From Micromonospora echinaurantiaca (lineage in GTDB: Bacteria > Actinomycetota > Actinomycetes > Mycobacteriales > Micromonosporaceae), in the NCBI RefSeq assembly GCF_900090235.1, contig NZ_LT607750.1, positions 4,021,001-4,085,000 on the forward strand: a DNA stretch of 64,000 bases, read 5' to 3'. Numbering within the stretch: position 1 is the stretch's first letter; every line of letters begins with the position of its first letter. Positions 1 through 7,461 of this stretch are shown here, in pieces. A model generated the notes under the pieces. It searched no databases, was not told the origin of the DNA, and worked only from the letters and a program-made list of their open reading frames with translations. The position numbers and the translations under genes were made by a program.

Positions 1-126
1 GTCGGCGAGGGTGCGGAGCGCGACGTTGAGGATCGTGTTGTCCAGGACGACCACGAGGAGGCTGATCACCAGCACCCCGAGGATCGCCCACCTCCTCGGA
101 TGTCCGGTGTTCTCGTTCGGTGGCAT
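1..126 (-). CDS. MFS drug-efflux transporter, N-terminal fragment (partial)
   Basis: The reading frame starts at ATG (124-126, minus strand) and runs off the left edge, giving 42 residues. After a polar N-terminus comes the first membrane helix followed by [15 protein letters not shown]. This LD-T-VNVALP-like pattern is characteristic of helix 1 of DHA2-family (14-helix) major facilitator exporters. The family exports drugs or metabolites with proton antiport at the cytoplasmic membrane. The upstream region carries CGATACGG repeats, suggesting control by a TetR-type repressor, as is usual for this family. The regulator is not within the window. The substrate cannot be inferred. Confidence 0.8.
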   Translation of the reverse strand, partial: MPPNENTGHPRRWAILGVLVISLLVVVLDNTILNVALRTLAD

Positions 127-163
127 CGGTGGTGTTCTCCCCCCGGTCACCCGTGCCGGAATA

Positions 164-234
164 CGATACGGGACAGACTCGTAACTGGGGTCAGCGTAGG
201 CGCTGCATTAACGATACGGAACCGATCCGTATCG
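164..234. promoter_or_regulatory. Operator-like CGATACGG repeats upstream of the MFS gene
   Basis: CGATACGG occurs at 164-171 and 212-219, and its exact inverse CCGTATCG at 227-234. The last two form an 8-bp perfect inverted repeat with a 7-nt spacer. The half-sites lie 38-108 bp upstream of the exporter start. The size and symmetry fit a TetR-family dimer site; the regulator identity is inference. Confidence 0.5.
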
Positions 235-414
235 GATGTGTCGGCCGTCACGTCTGAGCCGACCGGTCGTCAACGGGGGGATCGCCCCGTGGACTCCGGT
301 CGCCGCCCGGATCCGGGCGCGTCCTTCCGCGGGCGGCGACGGCACCCTGACGCGGCTGCGAGGTTCGGGGCCGATCGTCCGATTCGGCGGTGTGACCGGC
401 TGCATCCGGGGCGC

Positions 415-440
415 GGAATCGTGGCCGGGCGCGGGGCGTT
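415..440 (+). promoter_or_regulatory. ECF-sigma-type promoter motif, copy 1
   Basis: GGAAT at 415-419, a 17-nt spacer, and CGTT at 437-440 followed by ACA. This matches the general ECF (SigE/SigH/SigR-like) pattern GGAA(T/C)-N17-CGTT. It points toward the gene starting at 738. Confidence 0.55.
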
Positions 441-489
441 ACACCATGCGGACGATCGAGCAAGGGCACGCCAGCCGTGACCCGGCCGC

Positions 490-515
490 GGAATGACGGT
501 GGCCCGCCGGTCGTT
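490..515 (+). promoter_or_regulatory. ECF-sigma-type promoter motif, copy 2
   Basis: GGAAT at 490-494, a 17-nt spacer, and CGTT at 512-515 followed by GCA. The spacing is identical to copy 1, 75 bp further downstream. Confidence 0.55.
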
Positions 516-569
516 GCATCCCCCGGAACGATCGCAGCAAGGCCCCGCCGGACACGGGTCCCGGCCCCC

Positions 570-595
570 GGAATGATGCCGGGCCGGCGGTCGTT
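570..595 (+). promoter_or_regulatory. ECF-sigma-type promoter motif, copy 3
   Basis: GGAAT at 570-574, a 17-nt spacer, and CGTT at 592-595 followed by ACA. This copy is the closest to the gene. Transcription from it would leave a leader of about 135 nt before the start at 738. I saw no recognisable riboswitch in that leader. Confidence 0.6.
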
Positions 596-737
596 ACACA
601 TGGTCCCGGCGCCGCGAGGCATCCCCCGCCCACGGCAAGCGCCGGTTCTTTCCCCCAGTTCTGTGAGCGCCTGATGGTGCTTGCGCCCGGCCGCGACCCC
701 CTCGGTGCGGGCGTCAACCCCCGAATGGAGCTTCCTG

Positions 738-1325
738 ATGAACACGATCATGCGTAAGAGCGTTCTCGGTATCGCTGGTCTCGCCGTCGCCGGTGGCCTC
801 GCCGCTGGCCCGCTGAACCACGCCGACAGCACCCCCACGACCGGCCCGGCCGCGGTCGCCATGGTCGAGGCCGGCAAGCCGGACATGGGCAAGCTGATTC
901 CGCATGGTGTGCAGGGTGAGCAGTCGCGCATCGAGCTCGACGGTGAGCAGGTGGAGAACGTGAAGGCGATCATCGCGGCGACGAAGAAGTCCGACATGGA
1001 CGAGCGGGCCGCCGTGGTGGCGATCGCGACCGCGCTGCAGGAGTCGAAGCTGGAGAACCTGGGTCACCTGGGTGAGCGCAACGACCATGACTCGCAGGGC
1101 CTGTTCCAGCAGCGCCCGTCCAGCGGTTGGGGCACGGTCGAGCAGATCACCGACCCCGAGTACTCGACCACGGCGTTCCTGAAGGGCCTCAAGCAGGTCG
1201 ACGGCTGGCAGGACATGCCGCTGACCAAGGCCGCCCAGACGGTGCAGGTGTCGGCCTACCCGTTCCACTACGCCCAGTGGGAGCAGCAGGCCGCCGACCT
1301 CGTCGCCGAGCACTGGAACAGCTGA
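738..1325 (+). CDS. Secreted lysozyme-like-fold protein
   Basis: 195 residues. The start chosen is the ATG at 738, preceded by GGAG, because the next residues form a signal peptide: MNTIMRK, then a hydrophobic stretch ending in an Ala/Gly-rich region around residue 25. The mature part contains VAIATALQESKL, DSQGLFQQRPS and a WGT motif. This is the pattern of actinobacterial secreted proteins with a transglycosylase/lysozyme-like fold, in which the E of QES is the candidate catalytic acid. Databases often give such proteins uninformative names. Role in peptidoglycan turnover is inference. Three tandem ECF-type promoter motifs upstream suggest envelope- or redox-stress control. Confidence 0.75.
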   Translation: MNTIMRKSVLGIAGLAVAGGLAAGPLNHADSTPTTGPAAVAMVEAGKPDMGKLIPHGVQGEQSRIELDGEQVENVKAIIAATKKSDMDERAAVVAIATALQESKLENLGHLGERNDHDSQGLFQQRPSSGWGTVEQITDPEYSTTAFLKGLKQVDGWQDMPLTKAAQTVQVSAYPFHYAQWEQQAADLVAEHWNS

Positions 1326-1350
1326 CAATCGAACACGCAGGACCGACAGC

Positions 1351-1385
1351 CGCTGGCCGGCACCCGTGACGGGTGCCGGCCAGCG
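1351..1385. terminator. Bidirectional hairpin terminator
   Basis: A perfect 15-bp stem (1351-1365 with 1371-1385) and a 5-nt loop, between convergent genes. It can serve both the secreted protein and the liv operon. Confidence 0.8.
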
Positions 1386-1405
1386 GCGTGTCGGTAGCGG
1401 TCCGG

Positions 1406-2422
1406 TCAGCGTCGGCGGGACGCCCACCAGCGGCCGGCCAGGGCGGCGACGCTGCCCCAGATGCCGCGCCGGAACAGCAGCACGACGAGGACGAAGATGC
1501 CACCGGTGACCAGGCCGATCGCCTCGAAGCCGGAGAACGACAGCCAGTCCTCCAGGCGCACCACGATGGCCGCGCCCAGCACCCCGCCCCAGAGCGTGCC
1601 GATCCCGCCGAGCACCACCACGATGACCGCCTTGCCGGAGGTGGTCCAGTGCAGCACCTCCAGCGAGACGAACCGGTGCCCCACCGCGAACAACCCGCCG
1701 CCGAGCCCGGCGATGAACCCGGAGAGCACGAACGCGGTCAGCTTGTAGCGGTGCACCGGGTAGCCGAGCGCACGGGCCCGCGCCGGGTTGTCGCGGATAC
1801 CGACCAGCACCCGGCCGAACGGCGAGTGCACGATCCGCCAGGCGCCGAGCAGGCCGAGCAGCACGATCGGCAGGATCGCGTAGTAGAAGTAGTAGTCGTC
1901 GCTCAGGTCCAACCCGAACAGCTCGCGGGGCACACCCTGCAGGCCGTTCTCGCCCTGGGTCACCGACCGCCACTCGTTGGCCACGTAGTAGACCATCTGC
2001 GCGAAGGCCAGCGTGACCATGGCGAAGTAGATGCCGGTCCGCTTCACCGCCAGGTAGCCGATCGGCACCGCGAGCACCGCCGCGGCGAGGGCGCCGGCGA
2101 GCACCGCCGCCGGGAACGGCAGCCCGAGGTGGATCGCCACCAGGCCGGTGACGTACGCGGAGGCACCCCAGAACGCGGCGTGCCCGAAGGACATCAGCCC
2201 GGTGAAGCCGAGCAGCAGGTCCACCGCGACCGCGAACAGCGCCCAGCAGAGGATGTCCACGGCCACCGCCGGGTAGAGCCCGTTGGGCAGCCAGAACGCC
2301 ACCAGCAGCCCGACGGCCAGCAGCGCGTACCGGAGCCAGCGGGGCGCGCGGGCGACGGTGAGCAGCCCGGACGGCGCGGCCGGGCGGGCCGCGTCGGCCG
2401 GGGTGTCCACGGTGCTCGTCAT
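1406..2422 (-). CDS. livM: Branched-chain amino-acid-type ABC transporter permease (LivM-like)
   Basis: 338 residues, close to the usual LivM length, with about nine or ten hydrophobic segments. GLMSFGHAAFWGASAY near residues 75-90 and the NPARARALGYPVHRYKL loop are hallmarks of the LivM permease family. It forms the membrane channel with the LivH-type subunit and delivers substrate taken from the lipoprotein encoded upstream. Last gene of the five-gene minus-strand operon; its ATG overlaps the stop of the preceding permease by 4 bp. The substrate could be branched-chain amino acids, other amino acids or amides; the family does not decide this. Confidence 0.9.
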   Translation of the reverse strand: MTSTVDTPADAARPAAPSGLLTVARAPRWLRYALLAVGLLVAFWLPNGLYPAVAVDILCWALFAVAVDLLLGFTGLMSFGHAAFWGASAYVTGLVAIHLGLPFPAAVLAGALAAAVLAVPIGYLAVKRTGIYFAMVTLAFAQMVYYVANEWRSVTQGENGLQGVPRELFGLDLSDDYYFYYAILPIVLLGLLGAWRIVHSPFGRVLVGIRDNPARARALGYPVHRYKLTAFVLSGFIAGLGGGLFAVGHRFVSLEVLHWTTSGKAVIVVVLGGIGTLWGGVLGAAIVVRLEDWLSFSGFEAIGLVTGGIFVLVVLLFRRGIWGSVAALAGRWWASRRR

Positions 2423-3300
2423 GCCGGTGCCTCCTCACGGCCGAACAGCCCGGCCGGGCGCCAGAGCAGTACGACGGCCATCACGATGAAGACGATCGTC
2501 TGCGACACGATCGGGAACTGCGACAGGTACGCCTCGCCCCACGCCTGCACCAGCCCGATCCCGAAGCCCGCGGCGACCGAGCCGAAGATCGAACCCAGGC
2601 CGCCGATCACGACCACGGCGAACACCACGATGATCAGGTCGGCGCCCATCAGCGGGTTCACCGCCCGCATCGGCGCGGCGAGCACGCCGGCCAGCCCGGC
2701 CAGGCCGATGCCGAAGCCGAAGACCGGGGTGACCCAGCGTCCGACGTTGATGCCGAACGCCCGGGTCAGCTCGGGCCGCTCGGTCGACGCCCGGACCACC
2801 ATGCCGATCCGGGTGCGGGTGAGCACCCACCAGACGCCGACGCAGACGGCCACCGCGAAGCCGAGGATGAACACCCGGTAGGTGGGGAAGTCGAAGATCC
2901 CGAAGTCGACCGAGCCACTCAGCGCCGACGGGGTGGCGTACGGGCTGGACTGCACCCCGTACCGCAGTTTGACCAGGTCCTGCAGGATCAGCGTCAACCC
3001 GAAGGTGAGCAGGAAGTTGTAGAGCGGGTCGAGCCGGGTGAGCCGGTGGATGAACGCCCGCTCCAGCGCCATGCCGAGCAGGCCGAGGCCCACCGGCATG
3101 ATCACCAACGCCGCCCAGAACGGTACGCCCGCCTCGCTGAGCAGCACGTACGCGCCGAAGGCGCCGAGCATGTAGAACGCCCCGTGGGCGAAGTTGACCA
3201 CTCGCAGCATGCCGAAGATGACCGCGAGCCCGAGGGCGAGCAGGGCGTAGAACGCCCCGCTCACCAACCCGTTGAACGTGTTCTGCAGGAAGCCGGTCAT
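2419..3300 (-). CDS. livH: Branched-chain amino-acid-type ABC transporter permease (LivH-like)
   Basis: 293 residues, typical for LivH. The N-terminus FLQNTFNGLVSGAFYALLALGL and the motif VNFAHGAFYMLGAFGAY are diagnostic of this permease family. Multiple membrane helices follow throughout. It pairs with the LivM-like protein encoded 4 bp overlapping downstream, and its start lies 7 bp after the stop of the binding-protein gene. Its place in an uninterrupted operon argues for a single dedicated importer. Confidence 0.92.
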   Translation of the reverse strand: MTGFLQNTFNGLVSGAFYALLALGLAVIFGMLRVVNFAHGAFYMLGAFGAYVLLSEAGVPFWAALVIMPVGLGLLGMALERAFIHRLTRLDPLYNFLLTFGLTLILQDLVKLRYGVQSSPYATPSALSGSVDFGIFDFPTYRVFILGFAVAVCVGVWWVLTRTRIGMVVRASTERPELTRAFGINVGRWVTPVFGFGIGLAGLAGVLAAPMRAVNPLMGADLIIVVFAVVVIGGLGSIFGSVAAGFGIGLVQAWGEAYLSQFPIVSQTIVFIVMAVVLLWRPAGLFGREEAPA

Positions 3301-3307
3301 CGGCCCG

Positions 3308-4561
3308 TCACATCTTGCACGCCGACGACGGGGCGGCGAAGGCCTCGGCGGCGGGGATGGTCTTGAGCACCTTGACGTAGTCCCACGGCTCGGAGACCTC
3401 GGACTGCGGCTTCACCTGGGCCAGGTACGCGTCGTGGATGACCCGGTGGTCCTCGGCGCGGATCTTGCCGTTGCGCAGGAAGACGTCGTTGACCTCCTTG
3501 CCCTCCAGCCCCTTGACCACCGTGTCGGCGTCGTCGGTGCCGGCGGCCTGCACGGCCTCCAGGTACTGCATCGCGGCGGAGTAGTTGGCCGCGTGCGCGA
3601 AGGACGGCCGGGTGCCGGTCTCGGACTGGAACCGGTCGGCGAACTCGCGGTTCTGCTGGTCGAAGTTCCAGTACCAGGCGTCGGTGTAGGTGGTGCCGGC
3701 CAGCGCCGCCGGGGTGAGCGAGTGGATGTCGGTGATGAACATCAGGCCGACCGCCAGGCCGACGCCCTTGTCCCGCAGCTTGAACTCGTTGTACTGCTTG
3801 ACCACGTTGACCAGCTCCGCGCCGGCCTGCATGGTGCCGAGCACCTCGGGCTTCGGGTTCAGCGTCGGCGCCTTGAGCAGGAACGTGGAGAAGTCGCCGC
3901 TGGTGTTCGGGAACGGCGCGCCGTCCTTGGCGACGACCTTCCCGCCGGCCGCGGTGATGGCCGCCGAGAAGCTCTTCTCCATGTCCTGGCCGAAGGCGTA
4001 GTTCGGGTAGAGGATGTACCAGTTCTTGCCGACCTGCTCGGTGGTGGTCTTGCCGGTGCCGTTGGCCAGCATGTACGTGTCGTACGCGTAGTGGAACGTG
4101 TACTTGTTGCAGCTCTTGCCGGTCAGGTCGGTGGTCGCCGCGCCGATGTTGAAGTAGAGCTTCTTCTTCGCCTTGGCCACGTCGGCCACCCGCAGCGCCG
4201 CCGACGAGGTCGGCACGTCGAGGATCAGGTCGGCGCCCTGACGGTCGTACATCTCCTGGGCCTTGCTGTTGGCCACGTCCGGCTTGTTCTGGTGGTCGGC
4301 GGTCTCGACGGTGATGTCCTTCGTGATCGCCTTGTCTCCGTGCTTGGCCTTGAAGTCGGCCACCGCCATCTCCACGGCGGTGACCGAGTTCTTGCCGGAC
4401 AGCTCCGAGTACGCGCCGGACTGGTCGTTGAGCACGCCCAGCACGATCTTGCCCCCGGTCAGCTTCTCGTCGCCGCCCGACTGGGGCCCACCGCCGCCGC
4501 AGCCGGCGACCAGCATCACCGCCGCCGCCGAAGCGGCGGCCACACCCACCGTCCTACGCAT
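3308..4561 (-). CDS. livK: Substrate-binding lipoprotein of the ABC importer (LivK-like)
   Basis: 417 residues. The ATG at 4561 is preferred over the upstream TTG because AAAGGA lies 6 nt before it. A lipoprotein signal with lipobox LVAGC ends near residue 21, so the mature protein should be anchored outside the cytoplasmic membrane. The body (KIVLGVLNDQSGAYSELSG, then FGQDMEKSF and TFLLKAPTLNPK) matches type I periplasmic-binding proteins of the LivK/urea/amide group (Peripla_BP_6). Encoded between the ATPase and permease genes, it supplies substrate specificity for the system. The actual ligand is not visible from sequence. Confidence 0.9.
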   Translation of the reverse strand: MRRTVGVAAASAAAVMLVAGCGGGGPQSGGDEKLTGGKIVLGVLNDQSGAYSELSGKNSVTAVEMAVADFKAKHGDKAITKDITVETADHQNKPDVANSKAQEMYDRQGADLILDVPTSSAALRVADVAKAKKKLYFNIGAATTDLTGKSCNKYTFHYAYDTYMLANGTGKTTTEQVGKNWYILYPNYAFGQDMEKSFSAAITAAGGKVVAKDGAPFPNTSGDFSTFLLKAPTLNPKPEVLGTMQAGAELVNVVKQYNEFKLRDKGVGLAVGLMFITDIHSLTPAALAGTTYTDAWYWNFDQQNREFADRFQSETGTRPSFAHAANYSAAMQYLEAVQAAGTDDADTVVKGLEGKEVNDVFLRNGKIRAEDHRVIHDAYLAQVKPQSEVSEPWDYVKVLKTIPAAEAFAAPSSACKM

Positions 4562-4606
4562 GCCCAATCCTTTCGTCCGCGCCGGGCGCGGCGTCCGTTG
4601 TCGACA

Positions 4607-5299
4607 TCAGATGCCGAGGTACGACAGGAGCTCGCGCTCCCGCGACCGCACCTCGGAGTTGTCCATCGCCTCCGCGATGCGTCCCTCGGCCAGCAGGTAG
4701 TGCCGGTCGGCGACGCCGGTGGCGAAGTGCAGGTTCTGTTCCACCAGCAGCACGGTCACCCCGTGCCGCTTGGCCTCGCGCAGGAGATCGCCGACCTGCT
4801 GCACGAGCAGCGGCGAGAGCCCCTCGGTCGGTTCGTCGCAGAGCAGCAGCCGGGCGCCCATCCGCAGCACCCGGGCCAGCGCGAGCATCTGCTGCTCGCC
4901 GCCGGAGAGCATGGTGGCGGCCGAGTCCCGCCGCTCGTAGAGCGCCGGGAACGCCTCGTACACCCGCTCCAGCGACCACGGGTCCGGGCCCACGCTCGGC
5001 GGCAGAGTGAGGTTCTCGGTCACGGTCAGCGTGGCATAGCTGCCCCGGTCGTCGGGGACCCAGCCGAGCCCGAGCCGCGCCCGCCGGTGCGCCGGCAGCC
5101 GGCCGACGTCCTGGCCGTCCAGCTCCACCGTGCCGCGCTGGCCGGCGTGCAGCCCCATCACGCAGCGCAGCAGGGTGGACTTGCCGGCGCCGTTGCGGCC
5201 GACCAGGGTGACCACCTCACCGGCCTCGACCTCCAGGCTGACCTCCCGCAACACCTGCGCCTCGCCGTACCAGGCGGACAGGTTCTCAATGCGCAGCAT
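4607..5299 (-). CDS. livF: ABC transporter ATP-binding protein (LivF-like)
   Basis: 230 residues, a standard LivF length. Walker A GRNGAGKST lies at residues 34-42, the signature LSGGEQQMLALARVL follows, and Walker B with the catalytic glutamate reads LLLCDEPTEGL. The N-terminus LRIENLSAWYGEAQVLREVS is typical LivF. It powers the importer together with the LivG-like ATPase, whose gene overlaps its start by 14 bp, indicating coupled translation. Confidence 0.93.
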   Translation of the reverse strand: MLRIENLSAWYGEAQVLREVSLEVEAGEVVTLVGRNGAGKSTLLRCVMGLHAGQRGTVELDGQDVGRLPAHRRARLGLGWVPDDRGSYATLTVTENLTLPPSVGPDPWSLERVYEAFPALYERRDSAATMLSGGEQQMLALARVLRMGARLLLCDEPTEGLSPLLVQQVGDLLREAKRHGVTVLLVEQNLHFATGVADRHYLLAEGRIAEAMDNSEVRSRERELLSYLGI

Positions 5300-6047
5300 C
5301 AGCGGCTCCCAGGTAGGCGGTGATCACACGCTCGTCGGCGCGGACCTCTTCGTACGGGCCCTCGACGAGGACCTTGCCGGCCTGCAGGACGGTCACCGTG
5401 TCGGCGAGCCGCCCGACCACGCTCATGTTGTGCTCGACCATCACCACGGTCCGGCCCTGCCGGACCTGGGCGATCAGGTCGACGGTGCGGTCGACGTCCT
5501 CCAGGCCCATGCCCGCGGTCGGCTCGTCCAGCAGCAGCACCTTCGGGTCGAGGGCGAGCGCGATGGCCAGCTCCAGGGCCCGCTTGCGGCCGTACGCGAG
5601 CGCCTCGGCGGGCGCCTCGGCCAACTCCGCCAGCCCCACCATGGCGAGCAGTTCGGTGGCCCGGTCGGTGTACCGCCGCATCAGCGCGGACGAGCGCCAG
5701 AACCGCCAGCCCAGCCCGCTCGGGCTCTGCAGCGCCAGTTCGACGTGCTCCCGGGCGCTCAGCTGCGGGAAGAGGCTGGTGATCTGGAAGGAGCGGGCCA
5801 CGCCGAGCCGGGCCACCTGCTCCGGCGGCAGCCCGGTCACGTCCCGCCCGGCCAGCTCGATCCGCCCGCCGCTGGGCTTGAGGAAGCCGGTGAGCAGGTT
5901 GAACAGGGTCGTCTTCCCGGCGCCGTTCGGGCCGACCAGCGCGTGCACGCTGTCCGGCGCCACGTCCAGGTCGACGCCGTCGACCGCCCGGAAGCCCCGG
6001 AAGTCGCGGGTCAGCCCGCGAGCCGACAGGAGCGCTTGCCCGGCCAT
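5286..6047 (-). CDS. livG: ABC transporter ATP-binding protein (LivG-like)
   Basis: 253 residues. Walker A GPNGAGKTT is at residues 39-47. The signature region reads LAYGRKRALELAIAL, the degenerate form normal for LivG, and the Walker B is LLLDEPTAGM. First gene of the liv-type operon; GGAGGAT precedes the ATG by a few bases. A 14-bp GTGACC-GT-GGTCAC palindrome lies 40-53 bp upstream and may be an operator. Confidence 0.93.
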   Translation of the reverse strand: MAGQALLSARGLTRDFRGFRAVDGVDLDVAPDSVHALVGPNGAGKTTLFNLLTGFLKPSGGRIELAGRDVTGLPPEQVARLGVARSFQITSLFPQLSAREHVELALQSPSGLGWRFWRSSALMRRYTDRATELLAMVGLAELAEAPAEALAYGRKRALELAIALALDPKVLLLDEPTAGMGLEDVDRTVDLIAQVRQGRTVVMVEHNMSVVGRLADTVTVLQAGKVLVEGPYEEVRADERVITAYLGAADAAH

Positions 6048-6086
6048 CGCACATCCTCCGCAGGTCTGGCGCGACGGGCCCGGTCG

Positions 6087-6100
6087 GTGACCGTGGTCAC
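6087..6100. promoter_or_regulatory. Palindrome upstream of the liv-type operon
   Basis: GTGACC (6087-6092), GT, GGTCAC (6095-6100): a perfect palindrome in front of the first operon gene. A dimeric repressor such as a GntR- or Lrp-type protein could bind here; no regulator gene is adjacent. Apart from this, the 6048-6308 gap shows no convincing gene. Confidence 0.35.
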
Positions 6101-6308
6101 ATGGCCGTCGCGTTCAGGAAACCTACGGCGGGGCGTGTGAGTCGAGCCATGTCGATGACCCACATATTCCCCGGCGTCGAACCGGGTGCGGACACCACCC
6201 CCGACCGTCCACGCCCGGACAGCGGACCATCGAGGGCGATCAGTAGCTCGGCCGGTGACGCTGTGGCATGTGGCGGACCCACGGTGCGTGCCGCGGGAGC
6301 GTTCCCGG

Positions 6309-7346
6309 TCACCCCGTCAGGGCGTTCAGCGCCAGGTCGACGTCGTCGGAGGTGGAGTAGACGTGGAACGAGGCGCGCACCCGGCCGGCCCGTACGGCGG
6401 CCCGCACCCCGGCCCGCTCCAGCCGCTCCCGGGCGCCGGGCACCTCGACGGCGACGATGGCGCTGTCCCCCGGCGGGCGGCCGAGCCCGGCGAGGAACCG
6501 GTTGGCCAGCGCCACGTTGTGCTCGTGCACGGCCGGCACGCCGATCTCGGCGAGCAGGTCGAGGGCGGGCGCGGTGCCCACCCAGCTGAACCAGGCCGGG
6601 GAGATGTCGAACCGCCGGGCGTCGGCGGCCAGCCGCAGCGGCGGCCCGTAGTAGGAGGCGTGCGGGTCCTCGCCCGCGTACCAGCCGGCGGCGTCCGGAC
6701 GCAGCCGGTCGCGCAGGTCGGGGGCCAGGTAGGCGAAGGCGGTGCCGCGCGGCGCCATCAGCCACTTGTACGCGCCGACCACCACCACGTCGGCGCGGGC
6801 CGCGTCGAACGGCAGCCAGCCGCACGCCTGGGTGGCGTCCACCGCGACCAGCGCGCCGTGCGCCCGGGCCGCGGCCACGATCTCGTCGTACGGGGCCACC
6901 GCGCCGTCGGCGGACTGCACCAGGCTGAACGCGACCAGGTCGGTGCCAGCGTCGATCGCGTCGACCAGCTTGGCCAGCGGCACGGTGCGCACCCGCACCC
7001 CGCGCTCGGCCTGCACCAGCCAGGGAAAGAGGTTGGAGGTGAACTCGACCTCGGGGGCCACCACGGTCGCGCCGGGCGGCAGCGCCGCCGCGACCGGGGC
7101 CAGCAGTTGCGACACCACGGCGCCGGTCGCGACGTCAGCGACCGGCACGCCGACCAGGTTGGCGAAGGCGGCCCGGGACCGTTCGGTCGCCTCGCCCCAC
7201 CCCTCCCACGAGGTACGCCCCACCCGCCAGTCGGCCAACGCGTCCTGCACCGCCGTCCAGGCCGGCTCGGGCGGCAGCCCGTAGCTGGCGGTGTTCAGCC
7301 AACCCGGCTGCGGCTGCCACAACTTCTGCGCCTGCTCGATCTCCAC
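6309..7346 (-). CDS. PLP-dependent aminotransferase, class V (cysteine-desulfurase-like fold)
   Basis: 345 residues from the GTG at 7346, chosen because homologous sequence begins at EIEQAQKLW. An ATG at 7397 would add 17 atypical residues. WLNTASYGLPP at the N-terminus, VAVDATQACGWLPFD for cofactor binding, and VVVGAYKWLMAPRGTAF containing the Schiff-base lysine identify a class V aminotransferase of the Csd/egtE-like group. The substrate is unknown. The gene stands alone between the liv operon and a metallopeptidase gene. A second class V enzyme is encoded at 59034. Confidence 0.85.
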   Translation of the reverse strand: MEIEQAQKLWQPQPGWLNTASYGLPPEPAWTAVQDALADWRVGRTSWEGWGEATERSRAAFANLVGVPVADVATGAVVSQLLAPVAAALPPGATVVAPEVEFTSNLFPWLVQAERGVRVRTVPLAKLVDAIDAGTDLVAFSLVQSADGAVAPYDEIVAAARAHGALVAVDATQACGWLPFDAARADVVVVGAYKWLMAPRGTAFAYLAPDLRDRLRPDAAGWYAGEDPHASYYGPPLRLAADARRFDISPAWFSWVGTAPALDLLAEIGVPAVHEHNVALANRFLAGLGRPPGDSAIVAVEVPGARERLERAGVRAAVRAGRVRASFHVYSTSDDVDLALNALTG

Positions 7347-7461
7347 CCGGTCGACGGTAGCCACCACCGCCGCCCGGCGGCACGGCCAATCCGCCACTCG
7401 CGGCCCACGCCGGCCGGCCGGATGGGGACGGCGCCCCGCCCGGTGGCTCGACCGGACGGGG

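Noticed and set aside
596..737. A c-di-AMP (ydaO-type) riboswitch before the secreted wall protein gene
   Set aside because: Many actinobacterial wall-hydrolase genes have one, but I could not find its conserved GGGTTAAAC-like core or flanking stems here.
1373..2881. 502-codon + strand frame over the liv permease genes
   Set aside because: Translation is His/Gln/Arg/Pro-rich without domains, and the opposite strand encodes clear LivM and LivH.
3272..5323. 683-codon + strand frame over the binding-protein and ATPase genes
   Set aside because: Antisense artefact of high GC; the minus strand has the full ABC importer.
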